NCBI GenBank assembly: GCA_014529385.2
Contig: CM043952.1
Location: 55,964,619 to 56,028,618, forward strand
DNA length: 64,000 bases
Source: Adiantum capillus-veneris
Taxonomy: Eukaryota; Streptophyta; Polypodiopsida; Polypodiales; Pteridaceae
Direction of reading: 5' to 3'
The position numbers and the translations under genes were made by a program. The notes under the pieces were generated by a model. The model worked only from the letters and a program-made list of their open reading frames with translations, searched no databases and was not told the origin of the DNA. Of the stretch, positions 47,561-59,491 are shown one piece after another. Positions within the stretch are counted from its first letter, which is position 1, and every line of letters starts with the position of its first letter.

Positions 47561-47583
47561 AGGACATGTAGTGAGACTACACC

Positions 47584-49640
47584 TTGTTGATATATGATCA
47601 TGCTCTCGTTGTGATGTTGTTGCGCTTTGGGCGATTCCACTATGATCAACCGCCTCCTAGGAAACGTCTACTGCACATCAATAATTCTTATCTTTCACAT
47701 GAAGCATTGCGCGAGATGATTTATGATGTTATTCCCCTTTTGGTCGCCCAAATGCATCTTGATCTTGATATTGCTTGGTTTCGCTTTGTTGTGCATGTGC
47801 AAAGTGTAATTCAGGCTTATGGCAAGCAATACATGTTTCAATTATGTGGTGATGTTGAAGATGCCAAACGTCAACAACTCCAACTCTTAGCTGACACACT
47901 TTTTATCTGAAAGTGAATCGACAGCTCTTTGTCAGGCCCGGGTGTGTCTACAGCACAATGATAAACTAAAATTAGACAAATGGTAGACTCCTGCTCGCCA
48001 TCGAGCCTTTATGGATAAAGGATGTGCCTGAAAACAATTTTTAAAGCACTTGGACCATTCAAGGGCTTCTCAAACCATTAAGAGGGTTATGCTCTGATGG
48101 GGGGTTTGGACAACCTCAAATTATGAGCTTGCGGATGCCCTGGCTTCTCATTTTGGGAATGTCTTTGCCGCTCCTCCGACATCTACTGAAGTTCTTCAGG
48201 CACACCAACTTTTGCTATCTACGGTGCATTTGATTATTTCGCCTCAAGATGCTTTAGCAATGGAGGCGGATTTCACAGAAAACAAATTGCACTCAGCATT
48301 GCTTGCTCTCGGACGATGGCGTTCCCATGCCTGGGATGGGCTCACTGTGGAATTTTTATCTCCTTTTGGGAGCCTCTTAAAAATCCTTTATTCTACATGA
48401 TGAACGCTACATGTGCTATACAGAAAATGCCAATATCTTCGAGAGAGGGTTTGCTGAAGTTGTTGCCTAAACAAGCGCTTTGTGAGTAGTTCTCACATTG
48501 GCGGCCAATTAGTCTTATGCTGGTTATATATAAGATCTTGGCCAAAATGATTGTAAAACATATCAAGGAACCTCTTATGGCGGATATCCATTCTGCGCAA
48601 TATGGCTTCATCCCTCGTTCGCCAAGTTTTGGATAATCTGGCTAATGTGTTGATTGGAATGCAATATGCCAAATATACTTAGGAGGATGTACTTGTAACG
48701 TAGGTAGACATTGAAAAGGCCTTTGATACGGTACAGTGGGATTTCATTGGCGATACAATGCGGGCCCTTGGATTCGGTCCAAAGTTAGTCAATGTTGTAT
48801 ACTTCTTGTATGCTCACAATACGTCTTGAGGCCTTCTTGATGGTGAGTTGACTGAACCTTGGCCTCTTGGATGCTTTGTCAGACAGGGTTGCCCACTGAG
48901 CGCCTTGTTGTATGCCATTGCCACTCACCCCTTGTTATTGCATTTGGATCACTTGACTTTGCTTGGTTGTCTTCATGGGCTGAAATTATCCTATGGGAAT
49001 GACTTTATTGGCCGGGCCTAGCCTATGGTGATGACTCATTGTTCATGCCCCCGCAATGACTAGGATGATGTGCAAGAGATTATGCAGGCATTGGATACAT
49101 TTGGTTTGGCAGTAGGCCTTAAGGTTAACTTTCGGAATTCAAACTCTTGCCTCTTGATGTTTGTAATTGGCATCATCTTTTGTGGCTTGGCAAAATTCTT
49201 GATCCGCATGTGGTGGTCAGACAGTTGGGATATCCTATTGGTTGGGAGGTAACTAATACTGAGCAAGTGGATTGGGTCATGCAACAATTGAGTGTCAAAT
49301 TGCACTATTGGAAACTGTCTACATGGCTATTACATGTTTGACTTCTTATTGTTCGAAGTATCATGATGAATATGTTCAATTTTACTTGCCCTTGTTGCAT
49401 AGATCTCGTTCTCGTCTCTTGTCACTTATGTTTGATATTGTTTCTCACTTGTGGTGCACTAATTCCCATAAGAAAGGCCTCACTTCTTATCAATGGAGAA
49501 ACTTTACACTCCGAAGCGTTTTGGGGACCTGAATATTTTGGACCTTCGCCGCCATGCATTGGCGAGGAAGGCCATGTTATTTCCTACTCTTGCAGGGTAG
49601 TCTCAGCCATTGACAATTATGATTGCTGCACTATGTCAGC
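47584..49640 (+). pseudogene. Decayed LINE ORF2 reverse transcriptase (L1-like)
   Basis: The fragment starts inside the end of the endonuclease (DHALVVMLLRF). RT blocks are spread over frames: SHWRPISLMLVIYKILAKMI, then SAQYGFI, VDIEKAFDTVQWDFIG with one change, GCFVRQGCPLSALLYAIA, and the catalytic AYGDDSLF near 49033. HVVVRQLGYPIGW and later LHSEAFW sequences continue the thumb. Many stops occur. It ends at a GA microsatellite, and the missing C-terminal part may be at 60510-61412. Confidence 0.8.
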
Positions 49641-49647
49641 ATGCTAC

Positions 49648-49650
<3 letters not shown>

Positions 49651-49709
<59 letters not shown>
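49651..49709. repeat. GA microsatellite 5
   Basis: About 29 GA units separate the LINE RT from the following LTR. The in-frame reading as Arg-Glu repeats is an artefact. Confidence 0.95.
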
Positions 49710-49713
<4 letters not shown>

Positions 49714-49719
49714 CCACAA

Positions 49720-50072
49720 ACGCAAGATATGGTGAAGAGAGAGTGATCAACCCCCCATGACTACCATGAGCAGGAGACCCTCAGTACAATCAATATATGT
49801 GTCTATGATTGTGGAAGTGGGTACCACCTGGCCCCATAAATAGGTGCCCAAGGGGAGGTAGGGCAAAGCTTGGAAAAATCCCCCACGACCCAAGAAGAAA
49901 AGCATATATGGAAATATATGTGGGCGCCCGGACAAAGTGGTTGGCTAGCCCCAAACTTGGGCAGTCGGACCAGGAGCAACCTAGGCTACGGGTTGCCATC
50001 TTGGAGACGTACTAGCCGTACAAGGAAGTGCCCTAGACCTGTGTGAAGTAGAAGTGTGGTGTAAGTCTAACA
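49720..50072 (-). mobile_element. LTR of an unidentified element, antisense
   Basis: On the minus strand it starts TGTTAGACTTACACC right after the purine tract TTGAGAGGGGG (50073-50083). A TATA-like CTATTTATG lies near 49845. The downstream end near the GA run is uncertain. No second copy was found in the window. Confidence 0.55.
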
Positions 50073-51720
50073 CCCCCTCTCAACACCTGATGTTGAACAA
50101 ACCGTGTGAAGCCGAAGATGTGAGGCGAATGATGAAGATGTCTGCTGCAATCTGGGGTGTTCAAACTGTTGAGGGATTTCCATGGTAAAGTGCCGTCACG
50201 AACAGTGTAGCAAACTGTTGTACTCCGCTAATGCAATGTGAAGATACTGCGTGAAGGTCCTGAACTGAGTGTGAAAACAACTCCTTGTTGTGAAAGAAGT
50301 GTCAATAGACCTGCAGGTGTCTTACCCAATAGGATCTATGGTGTCTGCAGTCAAATGGTTTGGAGAAAATGGGAAGCCCAGGAATCGTCATGAGAATGAT
50401 CGAAAGCCCGTCAATGCATGAACATGTAACCAAGTGTGGCAAGGTGGCTAAGCTGTGTAAAACGCTAGGAAGGCTAGATGTAGTAATCTGCGCCGTAAAC
50501 TCCTCCGAATCAAGGAAAGCCAAACTAAGCAGTCTCCACTGTAAAGCTACCGTAAGCTGCAACAGTCACCGAGAGACCGCATGGACCACTACTGGATGGT
50601 GTCCTGTCAGTAGGTAGGGTAATCCAAGATAGGGGAAAGCGCAGACTCAACAGTCTGCGCTGTGATGGGCCTCTGAGAAGAGGTGTGGTCAGACCAAGCT
50701 GTGTGTACCGTAATCATCGTGTAGAAGTAGGGAAGCCAGATTGAGCATTCTGCATTGTGAAAATCCTCTGAGAAGAGTAAAGGCCAGACCAGTCTGTCTG
50801 TGTCGTCTTGCCTGTATCTATTGCCTCGCCTGTATCTATTGCCTCCAATCCTTTGGTGTCAACCAAAACAGAATGCGCGACAACAACGCCACCAAACTAC
50901 ATCTTGGTGTGGCTCTCAATGTGAATGAGCTGGGAGTGGCCTACTGCCCAGGTCAGGGGATAAGTTTGCTGTAAGGTTACCGAGGGTGAGTGTAAGCAAC
51001 TCTGAAGGTAGCAATCCAAATGATCAGGAGTGTAGAAGAGCAATTGCACTACAATCCAAGCCAAGCTCCGGGTGACTCTAGATATAGTCGCGGGATGCTT
51101 GATCTCCCGCATCTTGTCGGGTAAACTCTTCAAGAGAGTCCAAAGCACTGAAGTCCCACTCCAGTTTGTAGATCCACGCAATGAACCTGTCCAAGAAGAG
51201 ATCCAAGATCCTCTCCCTAAGTCCATGTAGATGCTCATGTGTAAGCAAGTGATCTGACGTGTCGAGGTCAAATGGTAAGTTTTCTGTCCACCCAAGATGG
51301 TGGTGTCTTCTCTGGAATGGCGAAATCCCATATGCCTTGAGCATGGCCATATCTCGTGTGAACTCCTATCTCGTGTGAACTCCTCTGATGAGTGCATAGG
51401 TTTGTCCATAGCAAACCACAAGTCACCACCCCCTCTGGAGTGCGCAACCGCCGAATGATGGCAGGAATGAATGGATCTCCCAAGGATCAAGGAATAGGAT
51501 CTCATGTCGCCGTAGAGGGTACCATCTCCAAAGCTGTAGCAGTCCACAATAACCGCTCAGACAACCACCGGATGGTGTCCTGACGAGCAATGGAGTGATC
51601 AACCACACAATAGGCGAAAATTCAGCTTGCTGTCCGCCAAAGAAACGCTGCAAAGGGTGCTGAAAACGTTGCTGTAATAGAGATTTTAGCGAGCATTTAT
51701 GCCACCGATTGGTATGGTAG
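50073..51720 (-). other. Interior of the unidentified LTR element, no recognisable protein
   Basis: Minus-strand frames, the longest being 50897-51547, show no retroviral domain. A degenerate tandem array of about 95 bp lies at 50500-50800. ATGGTGTCCTG occurs near 50594 and 51567. It may be a large non-coding derivative element. Confidence 0.4.
50500..50800. repeat. Degenerate tandem repeat, about 95-bp period
   Basis: The elements GGGAAGC-CAGA, CTCTGAGAAGAG, GGTCAGACCA or GCCAGACCAG, and TGTGT recur near 50640 and 50732, with a weaker copy upstream. Confidence 0.55.
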
Positions 51721-52236
51721 TGTCATAGAGGTTCAGAAAAGGGGGGGGGAAGGGGGGGGTTTCTCGCACTTCTCAGCCATCGAGGGGTTGAAAACAGAGA
51801 AAAAACAGCAAGTAATAAGTGCCAGAAAGGTGTCGGTTGGGTGTAGATATCTGATAATGATGGATCTGCAAATTCCAGGCAGTGTAGAAGACTCCCCCTG
51901 AGTGCCTTGGCCGCTCCCATGTATGCAAGAGGCCTAGTGTTTGCGGAAAACGCAGCAAGTGCCTAAAAACGCCAACTGATCCGAAAAAGCAAATCTGGAT
52001 CAGAAAACACATGGCAGATCTGGGGCGTTTTTGGTGCGTTTTGTTGCAGAGAGGGGGCGCCAAGATAGGGAGGATGAGATTGTGGCCCAGGAATGCAAAA
52101 ATGCAAGGCTGAACTGCAAAAAAACAGATAATGCAAACACGCTAGGCTGAATTTTAGCACTTCTCGTGATGAAAAGCTGCAAAAACGCTAGCGCTAGCCT
52201 TGGTTGTTGAGATCGATGGTGATGCTCCAAAAACGC
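51721..52236. other. Unassigned, G runs and GCGTTTTT motifs
   Basis: Two G runs of nine and eight lie at 51741-51759. Repeated AAAACGC / GCGTTTT motifs recall the composition of the LTR at 26148-27361, in antisense. No domain is seen. Confidence 0.4.
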
Positions 52237-53156
52237 TGTCGTGCCGTGGCACGTACATAGTGTGAAATAAAAACATTCACCTCACTTTTGACACTTCTCG
52301 ATGCATGGAAAGAAAAACAATAATGTACATATCATAATATATGCTAAAGCGGCTACTGCGGTCGCTATCATGTACATACCTATCCGGGGAGTCGTGGCCC
52401 TGGATGTGGCTCATTTCCGTGCTTTTTCACTTGATAAGATGCCCAATTTGGTTTGACAGTGTACATAGTCCAAGTGTTTCATGGTGGCACACTCATCTTG
52501 CCTACAAAGACTGATGCGGGCAAAAAGTGCCAAAAACAGCAACTAACAGGCGCCGTTGCAGAATTGCATGGAAAGTGACCCAAAATGGTATATTGATGAA
52601 AATTGATGCTTATCTAGCTTTTTATGCTTATGCGAGTCATCCCACAAATTTAGGGATTTTCTTGACTCCGTTTGGGATTTTTTGCATCAAAAATGACATT
52701 TTTTGGGTCAAAAATGAGCTGAAAATGGCCTAGTTTGGTTCAAAGTGGCAAAATGGCCCAAAAATGGACACATCAGCTCATATTGCCGTTGGGAAGAGGG
52801 AGAAGGGGGCTTTTTACAGAAAACCTGCAATTTATCACTACTGTGTAATGGCTTCCATGGTTGCTCAATCTATGTGTAGGGTAGTCCCGCCTCTTCGTAA
52901 TCTTGTATCTGAGCTTGTGAGGGAGTGAATTAGGGTTTCCCCTTATCAAAATGGTGTGTGGGTGACGAGGCTACATGATACCATGAAAGAGGTTTGGGTT
53001 TTGATTGAGAATTGTGCTTGTATGAGCATTGAGGTTTCATGGCTCAAACTTTAGTGTTTTCAAATGGTCTTTTAAAGTGAAATTGAATGTGATTTGATGA
53101 TCCTCTTATCATAATCTCAACTACGAAAACAAGGAATTTCCAAGCACGATAGGAAA
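52237..53156 (+). repeat. Element C 5' LTR
   Basis: It starts TGTCGTGCC-GT-GGCACG, holding a 6-bp-arm palindrome at 52240-52253. It lacks about 110 bp present in the 3' LTR at 60207-60316. Its TATA position reads CTACAAAG, against CTATAAAG in the 3' LTR. Confidence 0.88.
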
Positions 53157-53393
53157 GAGGGTTTGTGACTTTGCTGTCACGAACGCTCTTAGATTCTCTG
53201 TCACCCTTAGAAAGAGGGTTGGTGATTCTTCACAAACGCTTTTTCACAAAGTGTTTGTGACTCTCATCACGAACTCTTACAGCCAGAGGTTTACCTTCCC
53301 AGCTAGACCGCACACATTCCGACATTTCTAGTGAACCCGACGCGAAGTTGTTGGGGTGGGAGTTTGTGAATTGATCTGGACACTTTGTTAGGC

Positions 53394-55460
53394 ATGGATG
53401 AAAATCAAGAGACACATGGGATACACTTTGATCCTGCAGTCATGCAGATGTTTCAAGCATTTTCCATGTACATACAGCAAGAACAAGCAGCGGAAAGAAG
53501 CCAGATTTCAACCACAAAAGCACTACAGTCCATTGTGAAGAGAATTGACCAGTTTGTTGGCAAGGATATCACAAAGTATCTACGAGATTATATGGGAAAT
53601 GGAGTTGAACCGAGTGTGTGAGGAAGACATGGTTCGAAGTTTTGAGCTAGTTTGTGTCCCAGAGATCAGAGACCGTATTAGGGCAATTCAAAATGCTTAT
53701 GGAAGAAATTGGGAGGAATTCAAGCTTGCTCTAAAAGAAGACTACTTTATGGAGGACTCTGAGAGGGTGACCAAAAGAACTTTCTTAGATTGGGTTGCAA
53801 AGCCTAAAGAAGAGATTTGTGCTACAGAGCTTCTCAGAGAGTTTGAGCGACGCTATGCTCAACTATCATAAACTGAACAAGCTTCCTTGGATAGGGAGAA
53901 GGTAGAACTTTTCCTACAAGCAGCGGGCAAAGAAATTGAAGAAAACTTAGAGCTTCTCTTGGAAGACAAAGATGCAGAGCAAGGTTTGAAGACAAGGTGG
54001 AATGATGTACAAGATGCAGTCTCCCTGTTGGCAAAAAGACAACGCAGAAGAGACAAGATGGTGGTGAACAATGGTGCTCCAGTTCCTGCTATTACTGAGA
54101 AGCAGTCAAAACCTGCTATTGTAGCTTCTAAGGATGTGGGTCTATGCTTGAAGAACTTGTGAAGGGCATACGCGAGCGGAAATTAAAGCTAGCAAGGCTT
54201 GAAGAAAAGGGGCAAACGTTTGGACAGTCATCAAGTCAAAGACCTCAAAATGGAGAGGGATTTGTAAATAGGTGCATCTGGTGTGACAGCCCAGACCATC
54301 CAAGAACGGACTGTGAAAGCTTCAAAGATGCCTTGGGTAAAGATCTTGTCTTCTTCAAAGATGCCTTGGGTAAAGATCTTGTCTTCTTCAAAGAAGGGAA
54401 GATACATCTTAGTGAAACAAGGAAGCCCTTGGCGACCAACTTTGGCAAAGGAGGGATGAAAAAGCTAGTTGAGGACATGGAAACCAGTCATGTTATCTCA
54501 ATGGTTAAAGCAACAGCATTTGGCTTAAAGGCTGGTCAAGTCATGCTCAAAGGTTTAAAATATATTGAAGACGTGAGTGAGGATGGTGAAGATGTCTGGC
54601 CATCGGCGATGGAGTTAGCTATGAAAGGAAAGTTGACTAAAGAAGTGTTACATGAAGCAGGAGATTGTATTCTTCTTGAGACTGGGTGGAATGAACCTGT
54701 AGATGCTTTGTCAGTGCATGCCTACATTGCAAAGTGTCGAGGAAAGAAGGCACTTGTTGAAGAAAAACGCAGGAAAGAAAATGGGGATGAAGGCCCCTCA
54801 AAGACGGCTACTAGAGGTGGAGGAAGAAAGGATCCGAGTCCCTCTCAAGAGCCCATGGCAAGGGAGCCTCCATTACAAGACGTACCAATGAGAGATGCTG
54901 CATCAAAGGAGGAGCTAGATAAAGAAAAGAGCAAGGGAAAAAGCCCATCATACAAGCTACAATCAGATATTGAAGCTGCCACAGATTTAAAGAATGTTTT
55001 AGAGGAAAGGATCTTAAATAGCAAGGTGGAGTTTACATTGGGAGAAGTCCTTGGCATTGCAAAAAGAGAGTTCCACGAGGAAATCATTGATATCATAAGA
55101 AGGAAGCGACAAGCTTTAACGGAGTCTATCCAATTAGAGGCTGAAGAGAGTGCTTCAAAGACACATGTGATACAAGTACAACAAATAGATGAAGATGAGA
55201 ATTTTGTAAGCTGCTACCAGTCTTTGGGCGGCAGAAATAGGCATGTTAAATTTGAAGATGAAGATGAAGACGAAGCCACTCATAAGAGCCACTATTCTAG
55301 AAACCATTGGGCAAGGGCTACAACAGAAACCTTGGTTAAGGTGGGAGATCTTGAGGAGCCTTATGTGGCCTTGATAGACCATGGTTCAGAGATTAACCTC
55401 ATGTCCAAGAGTCTCTATATGAAGGAAAGTGGCCAATTGATACTGACCATGGGTGGATGA
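53394..55460 (+). pseudogene. Element C gag and protease start
   Basis: ATG 53394 begins MDENQETHGIHFDPAVMQMF. The frame shifts near 53590 and a TAA lies at 53869. Helical gag sequence (RIRAIQNAYGRNWEEFKLAL) and a basic stretch follow. After another shift near 54144 comes the knuckle CIWCDSPDHPRTDC and a 36-bp in-frame duplication at 54317-54388. The protease core EEPYVALIDHGSEINLMSKS has D-H-G-S, and a TGA ends the frame at 55458. Confidence 0.85.
54317..54388 (+). repeat. 36-bp tandem duplication within gag
   Basis: GATGCCTTGGGTAAAGATCT and the following 16 bases occur twice, adding twelve codons (DALGKDLVFFK repeated) without shifting the frame. Confidence 0.9.
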
Positions 55461-55816
55461 TTAGGGCTGCAAACAACTCATCCGGGGATCTGTATGGTGC
55501 TTGTCCAAATGTTAATGTAACCATAGGGGATGTGAAAGGTGAGCAAATTTTCTTTGTTCAAGAGATGTCAAGCTATCCTCTAATCCTTAGACAACCATAC
55601 ATCACCGCAGTGCGAATGGAGACAAAAGTATTGGATGATGGATCTGCCTATGCCAGGGTCAAAAGCAAAGATGGAAAACGCGTTATTCAATTCTTGACAG
55701 TTTACTTTGACTATGAGCGAAATCGTGACAGCTTAAGGGACCATTCTCTACCAAAACCAAGCAAGGAATTTCGAGATCAAAGGGAGATGAGGGGTTTTGG
55801 CCGAGTACCATTGTAA
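55457..55816 (+). pseudogene. Element C protease second half
   Basis: CPNVNVTIGDVKGEQIFFVQ and SSYPLILRQPYITAVRMETK continue the retropepsin domain after the stop at 55458. It is followed by a charged linker, and a stop at 55814 precedes the RT frame. Confidence 0.75.
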
Positions 55817-55859
55817 AGCGGGAGTGCAGTGGTATAGAAAGAAAAAGGTTCTCGCCTAA

Positions 55860-57510
55860 TCAAAAGGGAGACGAAGCTTTTTCTACAGGTGCTTTGGTAG
55901 CGAAGGATGGATCAGTATCTTTCACAAAGCTTGGAGATTTAAAGAAAGGACAAAAACAATATGTAAATAGTGTACAGAGAAAATACAAAAACCATAATTT
56001 GCTAGATGAAGACGAGTACATTTCAGGTGTTTTTGAGGAGGTTTGTTTTGTAGATACTATGGGTGATCTCAATGCTATAACAAGTTCTAGTTTCCAGCAA
56101 GGAAATGACCTCGTGAAAGTAGCTTCTATGGACATGTATAGAATCATTGAGTCTTTCAAAGATGAGTTCGTCAATGTGCAAAAAGATGTAGAAGTGCGAG
56201 TGGAGACGAAGTACAAAACTATAGCAAAGAAGGTGACACAAGTGGCATTGCCTTTGCCTACAGATTGCAAGGAAACGATGGATCCGGCTTCTTTGCAACC
56301 TAGTCTCCGAGATCCAAAAAGAATTGGACACAAGTTTATGCAAGAGTCATTGAAGATGTTAAAAGTTGGAGGCAATGACTCCTTGACAGAGATTGAAAGA
56401 GAATTCTTTGAACAGACACTTTCCAAACATGGAAAAGCTTTTGCATTTGAGCCGCATGAGATAGGGTGTGTGGATCCATCTATAGTCGAACCAATGGTAA
56501 TATTCAGTGTATCTCATGTGCCTTGGAATCTACGACCAATTCCAGTGCCAAAAGCACTCTTGCCAAAGCTTATAGATTTACTCAATGAAAAGATAAAGAT
56601 GGGGATTTTGGAACCTTCATGTGTCCCCTACTCAAGCAGATGGTTCACAATACCAAAGAAAAATGGAGCTCTACGCTTCATTCAAGACATGCAGCCTGTC
56701 AACAAAGTCACAATGAGGAATATGGGTACATGGCCAATTGTAGATGAGTTTGTAGAAGCATTTGCAGGAAGGGCAATATATTGTATGGGGGATTTGTACT
56801 CAGGGTATGATCAATTCCAACTAGCAATGGAAAGCAGGGACTTGACTACCATGAGAATACCCTTGGGTTTGGTAAGGATGTGCACCTTACCACAAGAAGC
56901 AACCAACTCGGTTGCGCACATGATGAATGGTATGAACAAAGTCCTTCGTGACTTCATACCTCAAATTACAATGCCTTTTCTTGATGACGTTCCAATCAAA
57001 GGATGCGACTTAGCTAAAAAAGATGAGGCTCTGGATTGGAGGGGGTGCCGTAAATATGTAGCAAACCACATCAATGATTGTGATAGAATTTTAACAAGGC
57101 TCGAAGAAGTGAACCTTACATTATCTGGGCAAAAGTCAGTGTTTGGGGTCGAAGAAATATTGATAGTGGGACATCTTTGTAATCCTCATGGCCACCGACC
57201 TTGTCCAACAACTAAAGTGGATGCAATACAGAGAATGAAGGAAGTATGCGTAAATATCACGGAGGTGAGAAGGTTTCTAGGTGCACGTGTCTTCTATCTC
57301 ATATGGATTCCACATTATGCACATGTTGTAGATCCTCTTTATCAATTGCTAAGGAAGATTCAAAGGTTTCAATGGAATGATGTACATGTAAAAGCTATGA
57401 GCAAGTTGAAGCAATTGTTGCTGTCTTCACCAACTTTGAGGAAGATTGACTATGAGTGTGAAGCAATTGTTGTTGTCTTCACCAACTTTGAGGAAGATTG
57501 ACTATGAGTG
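55860..57510 (+). pseudogene. Element C reverse transcriptase with FLDDVPIKG motif
   Basis: After a linker, RT blocks in order are VPWNLRPIPVPKALLPKLID, SRWFTIPKKNGALRFIQDMQ, YCMGDLYSGYDQFQLAMESR, LGLVRMCTLPQEATNSVAHM and MPFLDDVPIKGC with the catalytic pair. The spacer before the thumb is long (RGCRKYVANHINDCDRILTR), then GQKSVFGVEEILIVGHLCNP. The frame stays open for about 535 codons until the 52-bp duplication. This long-spacer type is best known from fungal Ty3 elements; that comparison is from memory. Confidence 0.88.
57407..57510 (+). repeat. 52-bp tandem duplication breaking the pol frame
   Basis: TGAAGCAATTGTTGCTGTCT and the rest of a 52-bp unit occur at 57407 and again at 57459 with one difference. 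As 52 is not a multiple of three it shifts the frame and creates a stop at 57499. Confidence 0.92.
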
Positions 57511-58282
57511 TGGAAGACCGGTGATTGTGACAGTGGACACCAGTCCAACGGGAATTGGATGGGCAATAGGACAAGGCGATGAAGAGAAACATAGGTATGT
57601 GGTGAGGTTTGGGGCCAAGGTTCTAAGCTCTCGCCAAAGAGCATATCCACAGGTTAAAAGGGAGTTATGGGGGGTGGTTACAACATTAAAGTGTGACAAA
57701 GAGTACTTCATTGGAGCATCTGTAGTTGTGGAGACTGATTGCTTACCACTTCTAGGGATGATTGCAAGCTGCTCTACTCCTGATATTGCTATGCTTAGGT
57801 GGATTGCTTATATAAAGTCCTTGAACCCAGAATTAAATCACATTGCAGGAAAAGATAATGCAATGGCAGATATGCTTTCAAGGGCAAGGTATGAAGATGA
57901 GGATGATATGATTGATGAGGAAGAAGATGTGGGCACAAAATTCTACACAATTTCTCATGCAAAGTGTGACGATATATGCATTGTATCTTCACTTGAATCC
58001 TTTTCAGAGGAGTTCTATGAGGATGAATGGTTGCTCATAGGTCGCTACCTGAGTACTTTACAAAAGCAAGATGATTGGAGTGAGTCAGAATTCAACAGGA
58101 TCACAAAGAAAGCATATAGATTCTTCTTGAGGGATAGCTACTTATGGAAACATCCTAAAAGAAGAGATGGGACTCCATTAAGAGTAGTATGTGATAAGCC
58201 TACTCAGCTCAAAGTTATCAAAGACTTCATGAAAGCCTATATGCTTGACATCGAGGTGTATGGGCTACTTTTTTCAAAGTGA
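57511..58282 (+). pseudogene. Element C RNase H
   Basis: PVIVTVDTSPTGIGWAIGQG carries the first Asp, QVKRELWGVVTTLK the Glu, and VVETDCLPLLGMI the next Asp, with NAMADMLSR at the end. Then comes an acidic linker and the integrase lead-in FFLRDSYLWKHPKRRDG. A frame change or stop near 58280 separates it from integrase. Confidence 0.88.
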
Positions 58283-59432
58283 GAGAGAGATATTGGTGGA
58301 AATGCATGTATAAGGATGTAGCGGATTTTGTGGAGTCTTGTGTCACATGCCAAATGTATTCCAATGTACGTCATCGTGATGGATTGCATCCTACATACCC
58401 ATTAGCCATGCACTATAAATGGGTTGTTGATCTAGTCACAATGCCTTTAGGACTTTGGCAAATGAGATACTTGGTACTTGCACGAGAAGACTTGACAAAC
58501 CGAGTGAAAGGGCGTGCATTGAGGACAAAAACTACAGAAGCTGTTTGTAAATTTTTGCTTGAAGATGTAATTTGCCGCTATGACTGTGTGGGAAAGATAG
58601 TTGCTAATAGAGGTGAGTTAGATGCAGATGAAGCAAGGGATTTCTTTACAATAATTGGTATCAAGCTAGCCCTGACTTGTGCTTATAATCCGGAGGGAAA
58701 TGGGAAAAGTGAAAGAGGACATCCTCCTATTGTCAAAGCTTTGGCTAAGGCATGCAAAGGTAGAATGCGTGAGTGGCCAAGGTTGCTACCATATGCTTTA
58801 TGGGCTGATCGTACAACTCATAGCTCAGTGACTGGTTACATGCCTACTGAATTGATGTATGGTCAGAAGCAAGTCATGCCAATTGAGGATGTAGTTCCTA
58901 CTTGGAACATGTTACCTTGGGAAGATGGTGTAAGTAGGGAAAATCTACTTACTTTGCACATAAGGCAATTGGAAAGAAGACAGGTAGACATAGACATTGC
59001 TAAAGCTCGATTGAAGGATGCAAAATTAAAGAATAAAGATAGATTTGATAAAGACATAGGCTTTGACCAAAACCTATTGAAGAGGGTGATTGGGTCCTAA
59101 TGTACGATAGTAGCCTTGACAACCAACACACCACACAAAGAAAACTTGCAAAAAGGTGGTTTGGTCCCTATGTTGTCAAACATGTGTATGGAAATGCTAC
59201 ATATACTTGGAGGGAGCTTGATGGAACAGAGCTTAAAATTCCCATAGCGGGCAAAAGAATCAAGATGTTCAAGAGGAGACATGATAATGATCCTTTTGAT
59301 TCACAACAAGATGATGATGAAGAACCTAATGACATTGCTACAGATGAGGATGAAGAAGCAGAGGATGATTTTTCAAACTTTGCAAAAGATGAAAACAACA
59401 TCCAAATATTTGTGGATCTTAATGAAGATTAA
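58279..59432 (+). pseudogene. Element C integrase
   Basis: The zinc region keeps CVTCQMYSNVRH. The core begins WVVDLVTMPLG with the first Asp; KIVANRGELDADEARDFF has Asn in place of the second catalytic Asp; NPEGNGKSERGHPPIVKALA keeps the Glu. After a stop at 59098 the C-terminal part reads KLAKRWFGPYVVKHVYGNAT and ends in an acidic tail near 59430. Confidence 0.85.
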
Positions 59433-59480
59433 ACCTATATAGGAAAAATGTTGGCACATGCCGGAGGATGTGCAGGTTCA

Positions 59481-59491
59481 GAGGGGGTGGA
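59481..59491 (+). promoter_or_regulatory. Element C polypurine tract
   Basis: GAGGGGGTGGA directly precedes the 3' LTR start TGTCGTGCC. Confidence 0.85.

Noticed and set aside
50897-51547. 216-codon antisense frame as a gene
   Set aside because: No domain or conserved composition is visible; it lies in the repeat-rich interior of an LTR-bounded region.
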